A stretch of 11,073 bases of DNA from an uncultured Sediminibacterium sp. (lineage in GTDB: Bacteria > Bacteroidota > Bacteroidia > Chitinophagales > Chitinophagaceae), in assembly GCA_937907555.1 (NCBI GenBank), contig CALEST010000387.1:1-11073 (forward strand), in the 5' to 3' direction. The position numbers and the translations under genes are program-made. Under the pieces are notes generated by a model, which made no database searches, was not told the DNA's origin, and saw only the letters and a list, made by a program, of their open reading frames with translations. This document shows, piece after piece, positions 1-8,071 of this stretch; within the stretch, counting starts at the first letter, position 1; the number at the start of each line of letters is the position of its first letter.

Positions 1-1
1 T

Positions 2-277
2 GAAGTAGTTAAAAACCTTCAAAACCTACTCTTCAAACAAAAAGAAACCATTGTAGTAAACAAGCTAGCCAAAAAAGTAGATAAAAAGTACAGGGAATTA
101 AACACAGAAATTGAACCGGGCACATTGGTTAAGCTCAAAAAAAATTACCAGGTTGGAGAAGTAAAGGAGATAAGAGGAAAAAGAGCAATCGTTCAAATAG
201 GTGCACTTCCAATCAATGTTGATTTAACAGATTTGATTGCAGTAGCAAAAATTGAGGAGGCTTCAGAAAATAGTTAA
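2..277 (+). CDS. MutS2-family protein, C-terminal end (5' truncated by window)
   Basis: The open frame runs in from the left edge and ends at TAA 275-277, giving the last 91 residues. It opens with a lysine-rich helical stretch. A small beta-rich module follows (EPGTLVKLKKNYQVGEV, then GKRAIVQIGALPINVDLTDL), which resembles the KOW-like region that follows the ATPase domain of MutS2 proteins. MutS2 proteins are MutS homologues acting on recombination intermediates or stalled, collided ribosomes. The usual C-terminal Smr nuclease domain is absent: the protein stops about 15 residues after this module. The Walker ATPase part lies outside the window, so the family call rests on the tail alone. 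The gene ends 34 bp before the next start on the same strand; no terminator is evident between them. Confidence 0.65.
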   Translation, partial: EVVKNLQNLLFKQKETIVVNKLAKKVDKKYRELNTEIEPGTLVKLKKNYQVGEVKEIRGKRAIVQIGALPINVDLTDLIAVAKIEEASENS

Positions 278-311
278 TGAGATTCTGTAATTTACAGACT
301 GAAGCAAGCAA

Positions 312-2240
312 GTGAAATATTTATTCTTATTCATTTTTCTATTTTTTGTAACAGAGATTACTGCACAATTATGTACGGGAAGTCTGGGTAATCCTGTTGT
401 TAATATAAGTTTTGGAAACAAAAACAATCCTACTGGCCCACTGCAACCGGGCATCACCAACCTCGGTTATGTTGCCAATTCCTGCCCGAATGATGGTAAT
501 TATTCTATTGTCAGCTCTGCATTAGGTTGCTTCACCAATACCTGGCATGATATAACCAGAGACCATACCGGTGACGAAGAAGGTAAAATGATGCTTATCA
601 ATGCTACCAATGCCCCCAGTGTTTTTTATATAGAAACCATTACAGGATTATGTGGCAATACCACTTATGAATTTGGCGCCTGGGTAGCCAATGTTTTAAA
701 ACCTACCAGCTGCGGTGGCAATGGAACAAAGCCCAATTTAACTTTTACAATAGAAACCAGTAATGGTACCGTTTTGGAAACCTATAGTACCGGGAATATC
801 AATGAAACCAGTGTTCTAAGTTTTAAACAGTTTGGTTTCCTTTTCAAGCCTCCTTTAAATACCAACAGCGTAGTATTGAAAATCACCAGCAACGCAGGTG
901 CCGGATGTGGCAATGATCTGGCAATTGATGATATCACTTTCAGACCCTGTGGCCCAACCATGTCAGCCAAAATTGATGGGGTGAATACTTTTAATAAAAC
1001 AGTATGTTTTAACGAACAGAATCCCATGTTACTTTCTATGGAAGTAGGACAGGGATACAACAACCCGGTGTATCAATGGCAAATCAGTAACAATGCAGGA
1101 ATCAGCTGGAACAATCTGAGCAATGCCAATCAAACCAATTTCAACAGAACACCAACGAATGTCGGGAATTTTCAATACCGGTTGTTGGCCAGTGAATCTG
1201 TTTATTCAGGCGTTGTTTCCTGTCAGACCGCTTCACTGCCGATTACCATTCAAATTAATTCACAGGCTCCCCAAATTGGGAACCAGGTGATTAACCAATG
1301 TTTTGGAGGAGCGGTGAATTTTGCTGCTGCTTCCGGTTCCGGATCCAATTTATCGTATCTCTGGACAGGGCCAAACAATTTCAGCTCAACGGAGAAAAAT
1401 CCTCAATTAGCAGCAGTAAACAGATCGGATACCGGCAGGTATATTGTGAAGGTTACCACTTCCAATGGATGTTCATCCACAGATACTGTTAGGGTTACAG
1501 CATTCAATGCCATAAACGCAAGATTCACCGGCAATACTGTTATTTGTCTGGGTGACAGTACCTTGCTCACAGCCATTGGAGGCACAACACAGGATTGGTA
1601 CAATAATAGCAGAGCAAGCATTCATAGTGGATCTTCGCTCTGGGTAAAGCCAGTTGATACAACTCAATATCAGGTAATCATAAAAAATGTACAAGCTTGC
1701 ACAGATACCCTTAACATTCCAGTTCAGGTTATTAAACCCCCGCAAGTGGATGCTGGTCCCGACAAAACAATTATGCAGGGAAACAGTACTGCCTTATTGG
1801 GTAAAATTGATGGACAGTACAATGGATTTACCTGGCAACCATTGGTCAATTTAATGCCTCCGAATTCATTAACGCCATTGGTAAGTCCTTTCAGTACCCA
1901 GCAATACACTTTAACAGCCTATGGAATGAATGGATGTACTTCAGAATCAGATACCACATTGGTAAGGGTTTTAGCCAGCATCAATCCTCCCAATTCCTTT
2001 TCACCCAATGGGGATGGAATACACGACGAATGGATTATCCCCGGACTGGAAACCTATCCCAATGGTTCTGTTAGTGTATTTAACAGATACGGACAGGTTG
2101 TATTTCAGACCAAGCCCTATTTCAGGGGCTGGAACGGGAAGCTGAACGGCAAAGAAGTTCCAACCGGTGTGTATTATTTTATTATTAACAGAGGGAATGG
2201 TGAACCCCTTTTATCGGGAAGTTTATACTTAATAAGATAA
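312..2240 (+). CDS. Secreted multidomain Ig/PKD-like protein with T9SS type B (CHU_C) sorting domain
   Basis: 642 residues. The start is GTG at 312: an in-frame TGA at 300-302 rules out an upstream start, and the GTG gives a clean signal peptide (residues 1-19, MKYLFLFIFLFFVTEITAQ). Residues about 20-212 form a Cys-containing beta-rich N-terminal domain ending in CGNDLAIDDITFRPCGP, typical of carbohydrate-binding-like modules in Bacteroidota. Ig-like repeats follow (YQWQISNNAGISWNNL; a second with NRSDTGRYIVKV), then a PKD-like unit (DAGPDKTIMQGNS...SDTTLVRVL). Residues 557-642 are a CHU_C / gliding-motility-associated C-terminal domain: PPNSFSPNGDGIHDEWIIPG, FNRYGQVVFQ, GWNGKLNGKEVPTGVYYFII. 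Such domains direct export by the type IX system. The ligand is unknown. Only 4 bp separate it from the next gene, so co-transcription is likely. Confidence 0.9.
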   Translation: MKYLFLFIFLFFVTEITAQLCTGSLGNPVVNISFGNKNNPTGPLQPGITNLGYVANSCPNDGNYSIVSSALGCFTNTWHDITRDHTGDEEGKMMLINATNAPSVFYIETITGLCGNTTYEFGAWVANVLKPTSCGGNGTKPNLTFTIETSNGTVLETYSTGNINETSVLSFKQFGFLFKPPLNTNSVVLKITSNAGAGCGNDLAIDDITFRPCGPTMSAKIDGVNTFNKTVCFNEQNPMLLSMEVGQGYNNPVYQWQISNNAGISWNNLSNANQTNFNRTPTNVGNFQYRLLASESVYSGVVSCQTASLPITIQINSQAPQIGNQVINQCFGGAVNFAAASGSGSNLSYLWTGPNNFSSTEKNPQLAAVNRSDTGRYIVKVTTSNGCSSTDTVRVTAFNAINARFTGNTVICLGDSTLLTAIGGTTQDWYNNSRASIHSGSSLWVKPVDTTQYQVIIKNVQACTDTLNIPVQVIKPPQVDAGPDKTIMQGNSTALLGKIDGQYNGFTWQPLVNLMPPNSLTPLVSPFSTQQYTLTAYGMNGCTSESDTTLVRVLASINPPNSFSPNGDGIHDEWIIPGLETYPNGSVSVFNRYGQVVFQTKPYFRGWNGKLNGKEVPTGVYYFIINRGNGEPLLSGSLYLIR

Positions 2241-2244
2241 CTAT

Positions 2245-2697
2245 ATGATTGTAGATTCAGTAGCACAAATGATAAAATACCAAAAACTGCATCCAAGGTT
2301 TGAGAAAGCGATGGCATTCATTGCAGCTTGCAAGATAGATGAAATGCCTGTTGGGGAAACCCAATGGGAAGAAGAGAATATCCGTGCCATCGTAATTCAG
2401 GAATCATTGGTAAGTGAAAAGGAATCCACTGATTATTTCGAATGTCATAATCGTTACATAGATATTCAAATAGTGTTTGAGGGCATGGAGAAAGTTGGAT
2501 GGAAATCACGCAACAACTGTATGAACCCAAGAGGAGAATACAGTCCGGAAAAAGATGTGCTGTTTTATGATGATTCCCCCGAAATCTTTTTTAATTTAAA
2601 AGCAGGACATTTTGCCATTTATTTTCCAGAAGATGTGCATGCACCCATGATTGGGGATGGCATAATCAGGAAAATGGTAGTTAAAGTACTGGTTTAA
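2245..2697 (+). CDS. YhcH/YjgK/YiaL (DUF386) family protein
   Basis: 150 residues, the usual length for this single-domain cupin-like beta-barrel family, which includes E. coli YhcH/NanQ and EbgC. Characteristic positions are visible: E66-C-H68 followed by Y71-I-D73 (FECHNRYIDIQIVFEG), and H122...FPEDVHAP (F128 to P134) followed by RKMVVKV. In the family these His/Glu/Asp residues line a metal or sugar-binding pocket. Characterised members act on sugar anomers, sialic acid for NanQ, or accompany sugar hydrolases. No signal peptide is seen, so it is presumably cytoplasmic. The ATG lies 4 bp after the CHU_C gene, and the sulfatase starts 9 bp after its stop. By context it probably handles a sugar released from a sulfated glycan; the exact substrate cannot be read from the sequence. 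Confidence 0.88.
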   Translation: MIVDSVAQMIKYQKLHPRFEKAMAFIAACKIDEMPVGETQWEEENIRAIVIQESLVSEKESTDYFECHNRYIDIQIVFEGMEKVGWKSRNNCMNPRGEYSPEKDVLFYDDSPEIFFNLKAGHFAIYFPEDVHAPMIGDGIIRKMVVKVLV

Positions 2698-2706
2698 CTT
2701 GTTGAT

Positions 2707-4230
2707 ATGAAAAAATACATGCTGCTGCTTTTCCTTTTATTGAACCAATTTTGGTTGGCTGCACAGCGCCCCAATATTGTTATTATCGTTTCTGATGATC
2801 ATGCTTATCAAACCATTAGTGCGTATGGTAGCAAATTCATGCAAACCCCGAATATTGACAGAATTGCAAATGAAGGGGTAAGATTTAATAAAGCCTATGT
2901 AACCAATAGTATCTGCGGGCCAAGCAGAGCGGTGATTTTAACCGGTAAATACAGTCACAAAAACGGATTCAGGGACAATGTCAGTGCCAATTTTAATGGG
3001 GCACAGAATTCGTTTATCAAGGAACTTGGGAAAGTGGGTTACCAAACCGCATGGATTGGGAAATGGCACTTGCAGTCGAATCCGGAAGGTTTTGGTTTCT
3101 GGCAGGTTTTACCCGGTCAGGGCAGTTATTACAATCCTGATTTTCTAATGATGAATGGAGAAAGAAAAAGATTCGAGGGCTATGCATCCGATGTGGTGGA
3201 AGATGTAGCTGAAGAATGGCTAAATAAGCGGGATACTGCAAAACCATTTTGCCTGGTAATCGGACACAAGAATACCCATCGAACCTGGATGCCCGATACC
3301 CGTGATTTAAGACTTTTTACCAAAACCCAATTTCCATTGCCCGAAAATTTTTACGATAGTTATGAAACAAGGGCTGCTGCTGCGGTGCAGGATATGACCA
3401 TCGACAAAACGATGCGAATGGGATACGACTTAAAAATGTTTGAAAACAAAGCAGAAGAAGAAAAGGAGTTATCCATAAAAAGAATGAATCCGGTTCAGCG
3501 GAAAGCTTATATGGAATTCTACGATTCAGTAAACAGCGACCTGAAACAAAGAAATTTAACCGGTAAGGCATTAACGGAATGGAAGTACCAGCGATACATG
3601 CAGGACTATCTGGCAACGGCTGCCTCATTAGACAGAAATATCGGTCGTACACTTGCTTATCTAGACAATCATCAATTAACCAAAAACACCATCGTTATTT
3701 ACGTGAGTGATCAGGGATTTTATATGGGCGAACACGGATGGTTCGATAAGCGATTCATGTATGAGGAATCTTTTCGTACCCCGATGGTCATGCGCTATCC
3801 GGGGATTATTCCTGCCGGAAGCATCAATGAACAGTTGGTCATGAACCTGGATATTGCACCTACCATTTTAGATGCAGCAAAAATTCAAGTACCCACTGAT
3901 ATGCAGGGAAAATCCTTTTTGCCATTGGTAAACAGGAATCAGAAAAAGGGGAGGGATGCCATGTATTACCATTATTATGAAAATGGCGAACACGCTGTTT
4001 CCCCACATTTTGGCATTAGTACAGGCAGGTATAAATTGATCCGGTTTTATACCAGAGTGGAAGGATGGGAATTATTTGATTTAGAGAAAGATCCCAGAGA
4101 AATGAAGAATATATATGGGCAGAAAGGATACGAGAAAATTACAGAGAAACTGAAAAAGCAATTGCTGCAATTAATTAAAGTATACGAAGACAATGAAGCA
4201 GAAAAAATATTTACTGAATCAACCCATTAA
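2707..4230 (+). CDS. Secreted S1-type sulfatase, N-acetylglucosamine-6-O-sulfatase-like
   Basis: 507 residues with a signal peptide (1-20, ending LAAQ). The catalytic motif C70-G-P-S-R74 is the Cys-type sulfatase signature whose cysteine is oxidised to formylglycine. Metal-binding D30-D31 lie in VSDDH, followed by YGSKFMQTPNIDRIANEGVRF, IGKWHL and a C-terminal SDQGF-GEHGWFDKRFMYEE block. A DUF4976-like C-terminal subdomain (GRYKLIRFY, WELFDLEKDPREMKNIYG) ends the protein. The overall pattern (DFLMMNGER, RTWMPDTRDL, MQDYLATAASLDRNIGR, EHGWFDKRFMYEE) recalls Bacteroides mucin-desulfating enzymes of the GlcNAc-6-O-sulfatase group; that subfamily call is from memory. It is the last gene of the three-gene run, and its final 12 bp overlap the convergent Rrf2 gene. 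Confidence 0.9.
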   Translation: MKKYMLLLFLLLNQFWLAAQRPNIVIIVSDDHAYQTISAYGSKFMQTPNIDRIANEGVRFNKAYVTNSICGPSRAVILTGKYSHKNGFRDNVSANFNGAQNSFIKELGKVGYQTAWIGKWHLQSNPEGFGFWQVLPGQGSYYNPDFLMMNGERKRFEGYASDVVEDVAEEWLNKRDTAKPFCLVIGHKNTHRTWMPDTRDLRLFTKTQFPLPENFYDSYETRAAAAVQDMTIDKTMRMGYDLKMFENKAEEEKELSIKRMNPVQRKAYMEFYDSVNSDLKQRNLTGKALTEWKYQRYMQDYLATAASLDRNIGRTLAYLDNHQLTKNTIVIYVSDQGFYMGEHGWFDKRFMYEESFRTPMVMRYPGIIPAGSINEQLVMNLDIAPTILDAAKIQVPTDMQGKSFLPLVNRNQKKGRDAMYYHYYENGEHAVSPHFGISTGRYKLIRFYTRVEGWELFDLEKDPREMKNIYGQKGYEKITEKLKKQLLQLIKVYEDNEAEKIFTESTH

Positions 4231-4650
4231 AAATGCGATGCCTTTATTAAAGGGGACGCATAAATCTGCAATTTTATTCTGAACACAAATCTTTTTAAAT
4301 CCATCCCTGACTATTTTATAATCATTGTGAATAGGGCAGGGGTGAGTTGAGGAGCATTTGCTCAGGCCAAGCCCACATTCATTAAACCGATCTTCACCAT
4401 CAATGGCAAGCACAATTTTCAAAACTGACAACTGGGTTTGATTGGCTGTAATATAAAAACCGCCAGAGGGTCCCTTGGCACTCTTGATAATATTCTCTTT
4501 AACCAGTGTCTGCAACATTTTCCCAACCGTATGCTCACTGGCATCTATGTATTCAGCAATTTCTTTAATACTTGCTTTTTGTTCTGAGTCTAATTTTGAA
4601 GCCAGATAAATAGTGGCTTTGATAGCAGTTTTGCAGGTAATACTTAACAT
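4219..4650 (-). CDS. Rrf2-family [Fe-S] transcriptional regulator (NsrR/IscR-like)
   Basis: 143 residues. The N-terminal winged helix is typical of Rrf2: LSITCKTAIKATIYLAS, IKEIAEYIDASEHTVGKMLQTLVKENIIKSAKGPSGGFYI. The C-terminal part carries three cysteines, C92, C99 and C105, close to the cluster ligands of NsrR and IscR, plus H108 three residues after the last Cys as in IscR's PCxxH-like arrangement. A bound iron-sulfur cluster is therefore likely. Family members sense NO, iron-sulfur status or redox state. It is the last gene of the five-gene minus-strand operon; its ATG directly abuts the TAG of the DUF59 gene. By context it would control iron-sulfur repair genes including itself. Its 3' end overlaps the sulfatase gene by 12 bp. 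Which signal it reads is inference. Confidence 0.9.
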   Translation of the reverse strand: MLSITCKTAIKATIYLASKLDSEQKASIKEIAEYIDASEHTVGKMLQTLVKENIIKSAKGPSGGFYITANQTQLSVLKIVLAIDGEDRFNECGLGLSKCSSTHPCPIHNDYKIVRDGFKKICVQNKIADLCVPFNKGIAFLMG

Positions 4651-4977
4651 CTATTTTCTATTTAAAAATATTCTACCCATCTCACTGATTCGATCACTAT
4701 TCCAGGATGGTTCAAAGGTTAAATATACTTCAGCTGTAAAGTCTGAAAAAAACTTTTCCAAAGAAAGCTTAACTGTATTCAATATAGATTCCCCCATTGG
4801 ACAAAACTGGGTAGTGAGCGTCATGGTACAAAATATCTTTTTGCTCTCTTCATCAAAATCAATCTGATAAACCAATCCCAAATCAATAATATTTAAGCCA
4901 ATTTCAGGATCTTCTACGCTACGCAAAACATCAATTGCGAAGGAACACATGGCATTGTTATTGGTTATTATATTCAT
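4651..4977 (-). CDS. DUF59/MIP18-family metal-sulfur cluster assembly factor
   Basis: 108 residues from ATG 4977. A longer frame from TTG 4980 adds one residue, and a shorter start at ATG 4950 would sit 7 bp after the upstream stop. Hallmarks of the SufT/PaaD/MIP18 fold are present: VLRSVEDPEIGLNIIDLGLVY (D23-P24-E25), TMTLTTQFCPMG with the conserved cysteine C59, and the FEPSWNSDRISEMGR tail. Members help deliver or assemble Fe-S clusters on target proteins. The 5' end overlaps the end of the membrane protein gene by 20 bp and its stop directly precedes the Rrf2 ATG, so translation is likely coupled across the three genes. A role in rebuilding clusters fits the neighbouring repair protein. 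Confidence 0.9.
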   Translation of the reverse strand: MNIITNNNAMCSFAIDVLRSVEDPEIGLNIIDLGLVYQIDFDEESKKIFCTMTLTTQFCPMGESILNTVKLSLEKFFSDFTAEVYLTFEPSWNSDRISEMGRIFLNRK

Positions 4978-6262
4978 CAAGAGGTGCTTTAAAAAGAATT
5001 ATACGTATAATATTCCAACCATAAAAAAGCGCAGCTATAACCAATAAACCAGCCCCACAAGAAATCAGTAAGACATTATTCATCAATAATCCTATTAAGA
5101 AAATTGAAAAACCCGTCCAGTAAAAAAATATCATCCATTTGTAAATTAACTTACTATACAGGTCTTTGGGATTTATTGTTACAGTTATTTGATTCTTATA
5201 TTGAAATACTTTGTTCCAGACAATAAATGGCAGTGTTTTAAATGTCATTCCAAAAATGATTGCTGTAATCCAACCAAAGAAAATGACAAATCCGTATCCC
5301 ATTACTACTGAAAAACTAACGGTATTGGTAAATGTAGCATGGACTATTATGATAATTAGAAATAAAACGGGAAATAAATTAAGCAGAATGGCAACCAAAG
5401 AAATTTTCATGGGTTCATCTACTTTCAACTTTATCCTTTGTTTATATGCTTTATAACAATAAATAACAAACAACACAATTCCCGAAAAAATACATACAAC
5501 GGGAATAAATAAGTAGAGCAAGGATTCTGAATACAAAAAAAGTAAAACAAACAGTATTAGTCCGGTATTGATTAACCCATAAATACGCCAAAGCAGGTTG
5601 CTATTGAAGTATTTTGAAATCAAAAACATAGGAATAAGTTTTGAACCAACCCCAATGATGGTAAGCAAGAACCATCCAACAATTCCTACATGTGCATGCA
5701 AGGGTAAATAATCAACTGAATTCTTTTGAAATAAGGGAAAGGAAAAATTATAAATCAACATTAACCCTAAGGTTGAGGTAACCAGCAACCAAGCAGTTGC
5801 CGTAAACAAAAAAAGAGCGTGTATATTTTCCTTCCGGCTGTTCTTAATGCTTTTAAATAAATTATACAAATAGACTATCACAGATATCAGTATCAATCTT
5901 CCGCCCCATTTAGCAGGAGCTCCCATATTAAACTCGTAAAATCCAACTACCAATAATGGAATGCCAATCCCTGCAAGCAAAAATGTTAACATTGCCAGTT
6001 TAATACTATACAATTCAGATTCAATTAAAACGGGAATCAACTGATGACTCGCTCCTAAAATCATCATAGTGCCCCATCCAAGTGCCATCAAATGTGTAAT
6101 AGCAAGATTACCGGGGGAAAAATAATGATTCAGTAAGTTATTCGCAGATAAAAGAAGTAATACTGTACTTACCAAAAGTGCAATAGCACCATAACCATAG
6201 AAAGGAATCACTACTTTCCAGTGAGTTGTTTTAGTAAGTGGAGTATGATTAACTACAGACAT
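4958..6262 (-). CDS. Polytopic heme-copper oxidase subunit I-like / NnrS-like membrane protein
   Basis: 434 residues with about twelve hydrophobic segments, starting ATG 6262. Histidines in or near membrane helices are H57 (AITHLMALGWGTMMILG), H73 (ASHQLIP), H189 and H191 (LHAHVGIVGW) and H308. The pattern recalls one-subunit relatives of cytochrome oxidase subunit I and the heme-copper protein NnrS, both linked to NO or oxygen chemistry. The adjacent His-His pair and the HxxxY/W motif of genuine oxidase CuB centres are not seen, so terminal oxidase activity is doubtful; heme binding is the safer guess. It sits 4 bp after the DUF1858/DUF2249 gene and overlaps the DUF59 gene. Context points to NO or respiratory stress. 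Family assignment is tentative, membrane location is firm. Confidence 0.7.
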   Translation of the reverse strand: MSVVNHTPLTKTTHWKVVIPFYGYGAIALLVSTVLLLLSANNLLNHYFSPGNLAITHLMALGWGTMMILGASHQLIPVLIESELYSIKLAMLTFLLAGIGIPLLVVGFYEFNMGAPAKWGGRLILISVIVYLYNLFKSIKNSRKENIHALFLFTATAWLLVTSTLGLMLIYNFSFPLFQKNSVDYLPLHAHVGIVGWFLLTIIGVGSKLIPMFLISKYFNSNLLWRIYGLINTGLILFVLLFLYSESLLYLFIPVVCIFSGIVLFVIYCYKAYKQRIKLKVDEPMKISLVAILLNLFPVLFLIIIIVHATFTNTVSFSVVMGYGFVIFFGWITAIIFGMTFKTLPFIVWNKVFQYKNQITVTINPKDLYSKLIYKWMIFFYWTGFSIFLIGLLMNNVLLISCGAGLLVIAALFYGWNIIRIILFKAPLDEYNNQ

Positions 6263-6266
6263 TTAT

Positions 6267-7067
6267 TCATTTATAAATTAACAAACGTACATCAGATTCA
6301 GAGAGCTTATTAATAGAAACCCTAAAACTCATTTCAGCCAATTCAGGTAATAAATATAGCGGAACCCGTTTATGGTATACATATAAAGCTTTCCCTTTTT
6401 CAAGTGTTTGCAAAGCAGAGAGAATTGCTTCCATCGGGCCTGGCATTTCCAAATTTCTCACGTCAATTTCCACTAAATTATTTTGAAACTCATCCCATAC
6501 TTTGTCCCACGATTCTACTGACTCCTCGTACTCTTTAAATATAGGAGCATTTGCTTTTTCGGCTTGGTGAAAATAGATATGAAATACATCATCCGTTATT
6601 CTTTCTGCATAAGATTCAAATCCTTTATCAGATAGTAATTGCATCAGTGGGGTAGGCCTAAAACTGTTGATAATCCTAAGGACCTGAGTAGATTGAATCT
6701 CTATTATCTTATTCATTATAGATTTAAGAGGATCATTACCCTGTTCCAGTATGGGCCTAACATCAAAATCAATTATCTCATAGTTTCCAATCGATTGCAT
6801 GTACAAAGGCCTGGACTCAGCAGGCTCATTTGTGTTGTCATTATTTACCGACTGAAAACCAAAGGCCGACAATTGCAAATAAAAGTCTTCAACCCTGCAG
6901 TTCCCAATACCTGCCGCCATCTGTATAGTAGTCCTGGAAGCCATTATTTTTCTCAGGATTGGATTTCTTAGTTTTTGAAATCTAGGAGAAATACCAACAA
7001 TGGCTTCCAGTGCATCCGGCCTTGCTTTTAAAATAACAGACAATCTGGTATTGGCATCAATTAGCAT
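6267..7067 (-). CDS. DUF1858 + tandem DUF2249 protein
   Basis: 266 residues, soluble, no signal peptide. Residues 1-70 match the DUF1858 type of small helical domain (MLIDANTRLSVILKARPDAL, then RFQKLRNPILRKIMASRTTIQMAA). Two DUF2249-like alpha/beta modules follow: about 96-166 (IIDFDVRPILEQGNDPLKSI...FESYAERITDDVFHIYF) and about 199-265 (VEIDVRNLEMPGPMEAIL...KALYVYHKRVPLYLLPEL). DUF2249 is a TusA-like fold often found with hemerythrin, RIC or nitrogen-oxide genes; its biochemical role is not established. The ATG overlaps the upstream RIC stop in ATGCTAA, a 7-bp overlap indicating coupled translation, and the membrane protein ATG comes 4 bp after its stop. It may be an accessory or adaptor in iron-sulfur repair. 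Confidence 0.82.
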   Translation of the reverse strand: MLIDANTRLSVILKARPDALEAIVGISPRFQKLRNPILRKIMASRTTIQMAAGIGNCRVEDFYLQLSAFGFQSVNNDNTNEPAESRPLYMQSIGNYEIIDFDVRPILEQGNDPLKSIMNKIIEIQSTQVLRIINSFRPTPLMQLLSDKGFESYAERITDDVFHIYFHQAEKANAPIFKEYEESVESWDKVWDEFQNNLVEIDVRNLEMPGPMEAILSALQTLEKGKALYVYHKRVPLYLLPELAEMSFRVSINKLSESDVRLLIYK

Positions 7068-8041
7068 TGATTCTGTTTTAGTTTGGCCTCCAAGTCCAAA
7101 GCCCTGGGAAATAAAATATTATTCTCCAGGTGTATATGCATGTGCAAATCTTCTTCGAATTCTTCTAGGAATTTGTACAGAATACCATAACTATTGCAGG
7201 CATCAGCAGGCAATGCATAGTTATTGGTAAGGGATCGAATGGTTGCTAAATGATTTCCTACTTCTTCATGCTCCATCTCCATCATTGCTATAGGACTTTG
7301 CACGGATCCGAAATTTTCAGAGAAGGGCTCTATTTCTTCGTTTTGCTGAGAAACCAGCTTCTTTATATATGGAAATAACACTTTTTCTTCCTTTATTAAA
7401 TGCGAGGTCAATTCCGCATTAATTGCTTTTACCAGTTCATTAATCTGAAATAATTCCTCGTGTCTTTGTCCATGAACCCTGAATACTTTTTCCGAGAAAC
7501 CAATAATTTCAGGCAAACTGGTTTTTACATAATTGTGGTGTGTATTCACAATATAATCTACCAGAAAATCAAGGTTCCACTTCGTAAATTCAATAGGTTT
7601 TGACCCCAAATTGGCAGCTTTATTCTTATCTGCATCCTGTAATTCCTTTTCTACTTTTGTAACATCAATCCCCTTTGCTTTACAAGCTTCTTTAACCGAC
7701 TTTTTTCCACCACAACAAAAGTCAATTCCATATTTTTTAAATATCTGTGCCTTACGGATATCGTTGGCTGCCAGCTGGCCTACTGACGCTTCTGTTTCTC
7801 CTTCCTCTTTTTTGGTAATCTTAACCTTCCACCATTCAGGTCCTTCTTCCAGATACTCCCATACAAATACATTTCCTCTTTCTCCCAATAACTGGTAATA
7901 CAAAGGTTTAGGATCATGATCATTGTGAATGGTTAAGTCTGCACCTGGTTCAAGCATGTCGAATCTGACAAAAATGGTTGGATGTTTTTGTTTGGGCTCC
8001 AATACCGTTACATCTAAAATATTCTCTGATTCAGTATACAT
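7061..8041 (-). CDS. RIC/YtfE-type iron-sulfur cluster repair di-iron protein with N-terminal DUF2249 domain
   Basis: 326 residues from ATG 8041. A longer frame from TTG 8074 is rejected because a promoter -7 element lies over its start. Residues about 7-77 form a DUF2249 domain (NILDVTVLEP...DLTIHNDHDPKPLYYQL). Residues about 87-135 are ScdA_N with G-I-D-F-C109-C110-G-G. The rest is a hemerythrin-like four-helix domain. Its likely di-iron ligands H169, H190, H214, E218, H258, H302 and E306 match the E. coli YtfE ligand spacing (21, 24, 4, then 44 and 4) except for one insertion of about 13 residues between E218 and H258. RIC proteins restore Fe-S clusters damaged by NO or peroxide. It is first in the five-gene operon. 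The DUF2249 fusion distinguishes it from plain YtfE. Confidence 0.92.
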   Translation of the reverse strand: MYTESENILDVTVLEPKQKHPTIFVRFDMLEPGADLTIHNDHDPKPLYYQLLGERGNVFVWEYLEEGPEWWKVKITKKEEGETEASVGQLAANDIRKAQIFKKYGIDFCCGGKKSVKEACKAKGIDVTKVEKELQDADKNKAANLGSKPIEFTKWNLDFLVDYIVNTHHNYVKTSLPEIIGFSEKVFRVHGQRHEELFQINELVKAINAELTSHLIKEEKVLFPYIKKLVSQQNEEIEPFSENFGSVQSPIAMMEMEHEEVGNHLATIRSLTNNYALPADACNSYGILYKFLEEFEEDLHMHIHLENNILFPRALDLEAKLKQNQC

Positions 8042-8071
8042 GGGATTTCTTTTAAAAGTGATTGAATACTT

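Noticed and set aside
285..297. Short palindrome CTGTAA-T-TTACAG before the CHU_C gene
   Set aside because: A 6-bp arm with a 1-base centre is common by chance, and no promoter box lies next to it.
4233..4261. Hairpin ATGCG...CCTTT-ATT-AAAGG...CGCAT just after the sulfatase stop
   Set aside because: It has a 3x3 internal mismatch, no T run follows it, and it lies inside the Rrf2 coding sequence, so I do not call it a terminator.
5211..5456. Plus-strand ORF of 81 codons inside the membrane protein gene
   Set aside because: It is a shadow of the well-supported minus-strand gene with 12 hydrophobic segments.
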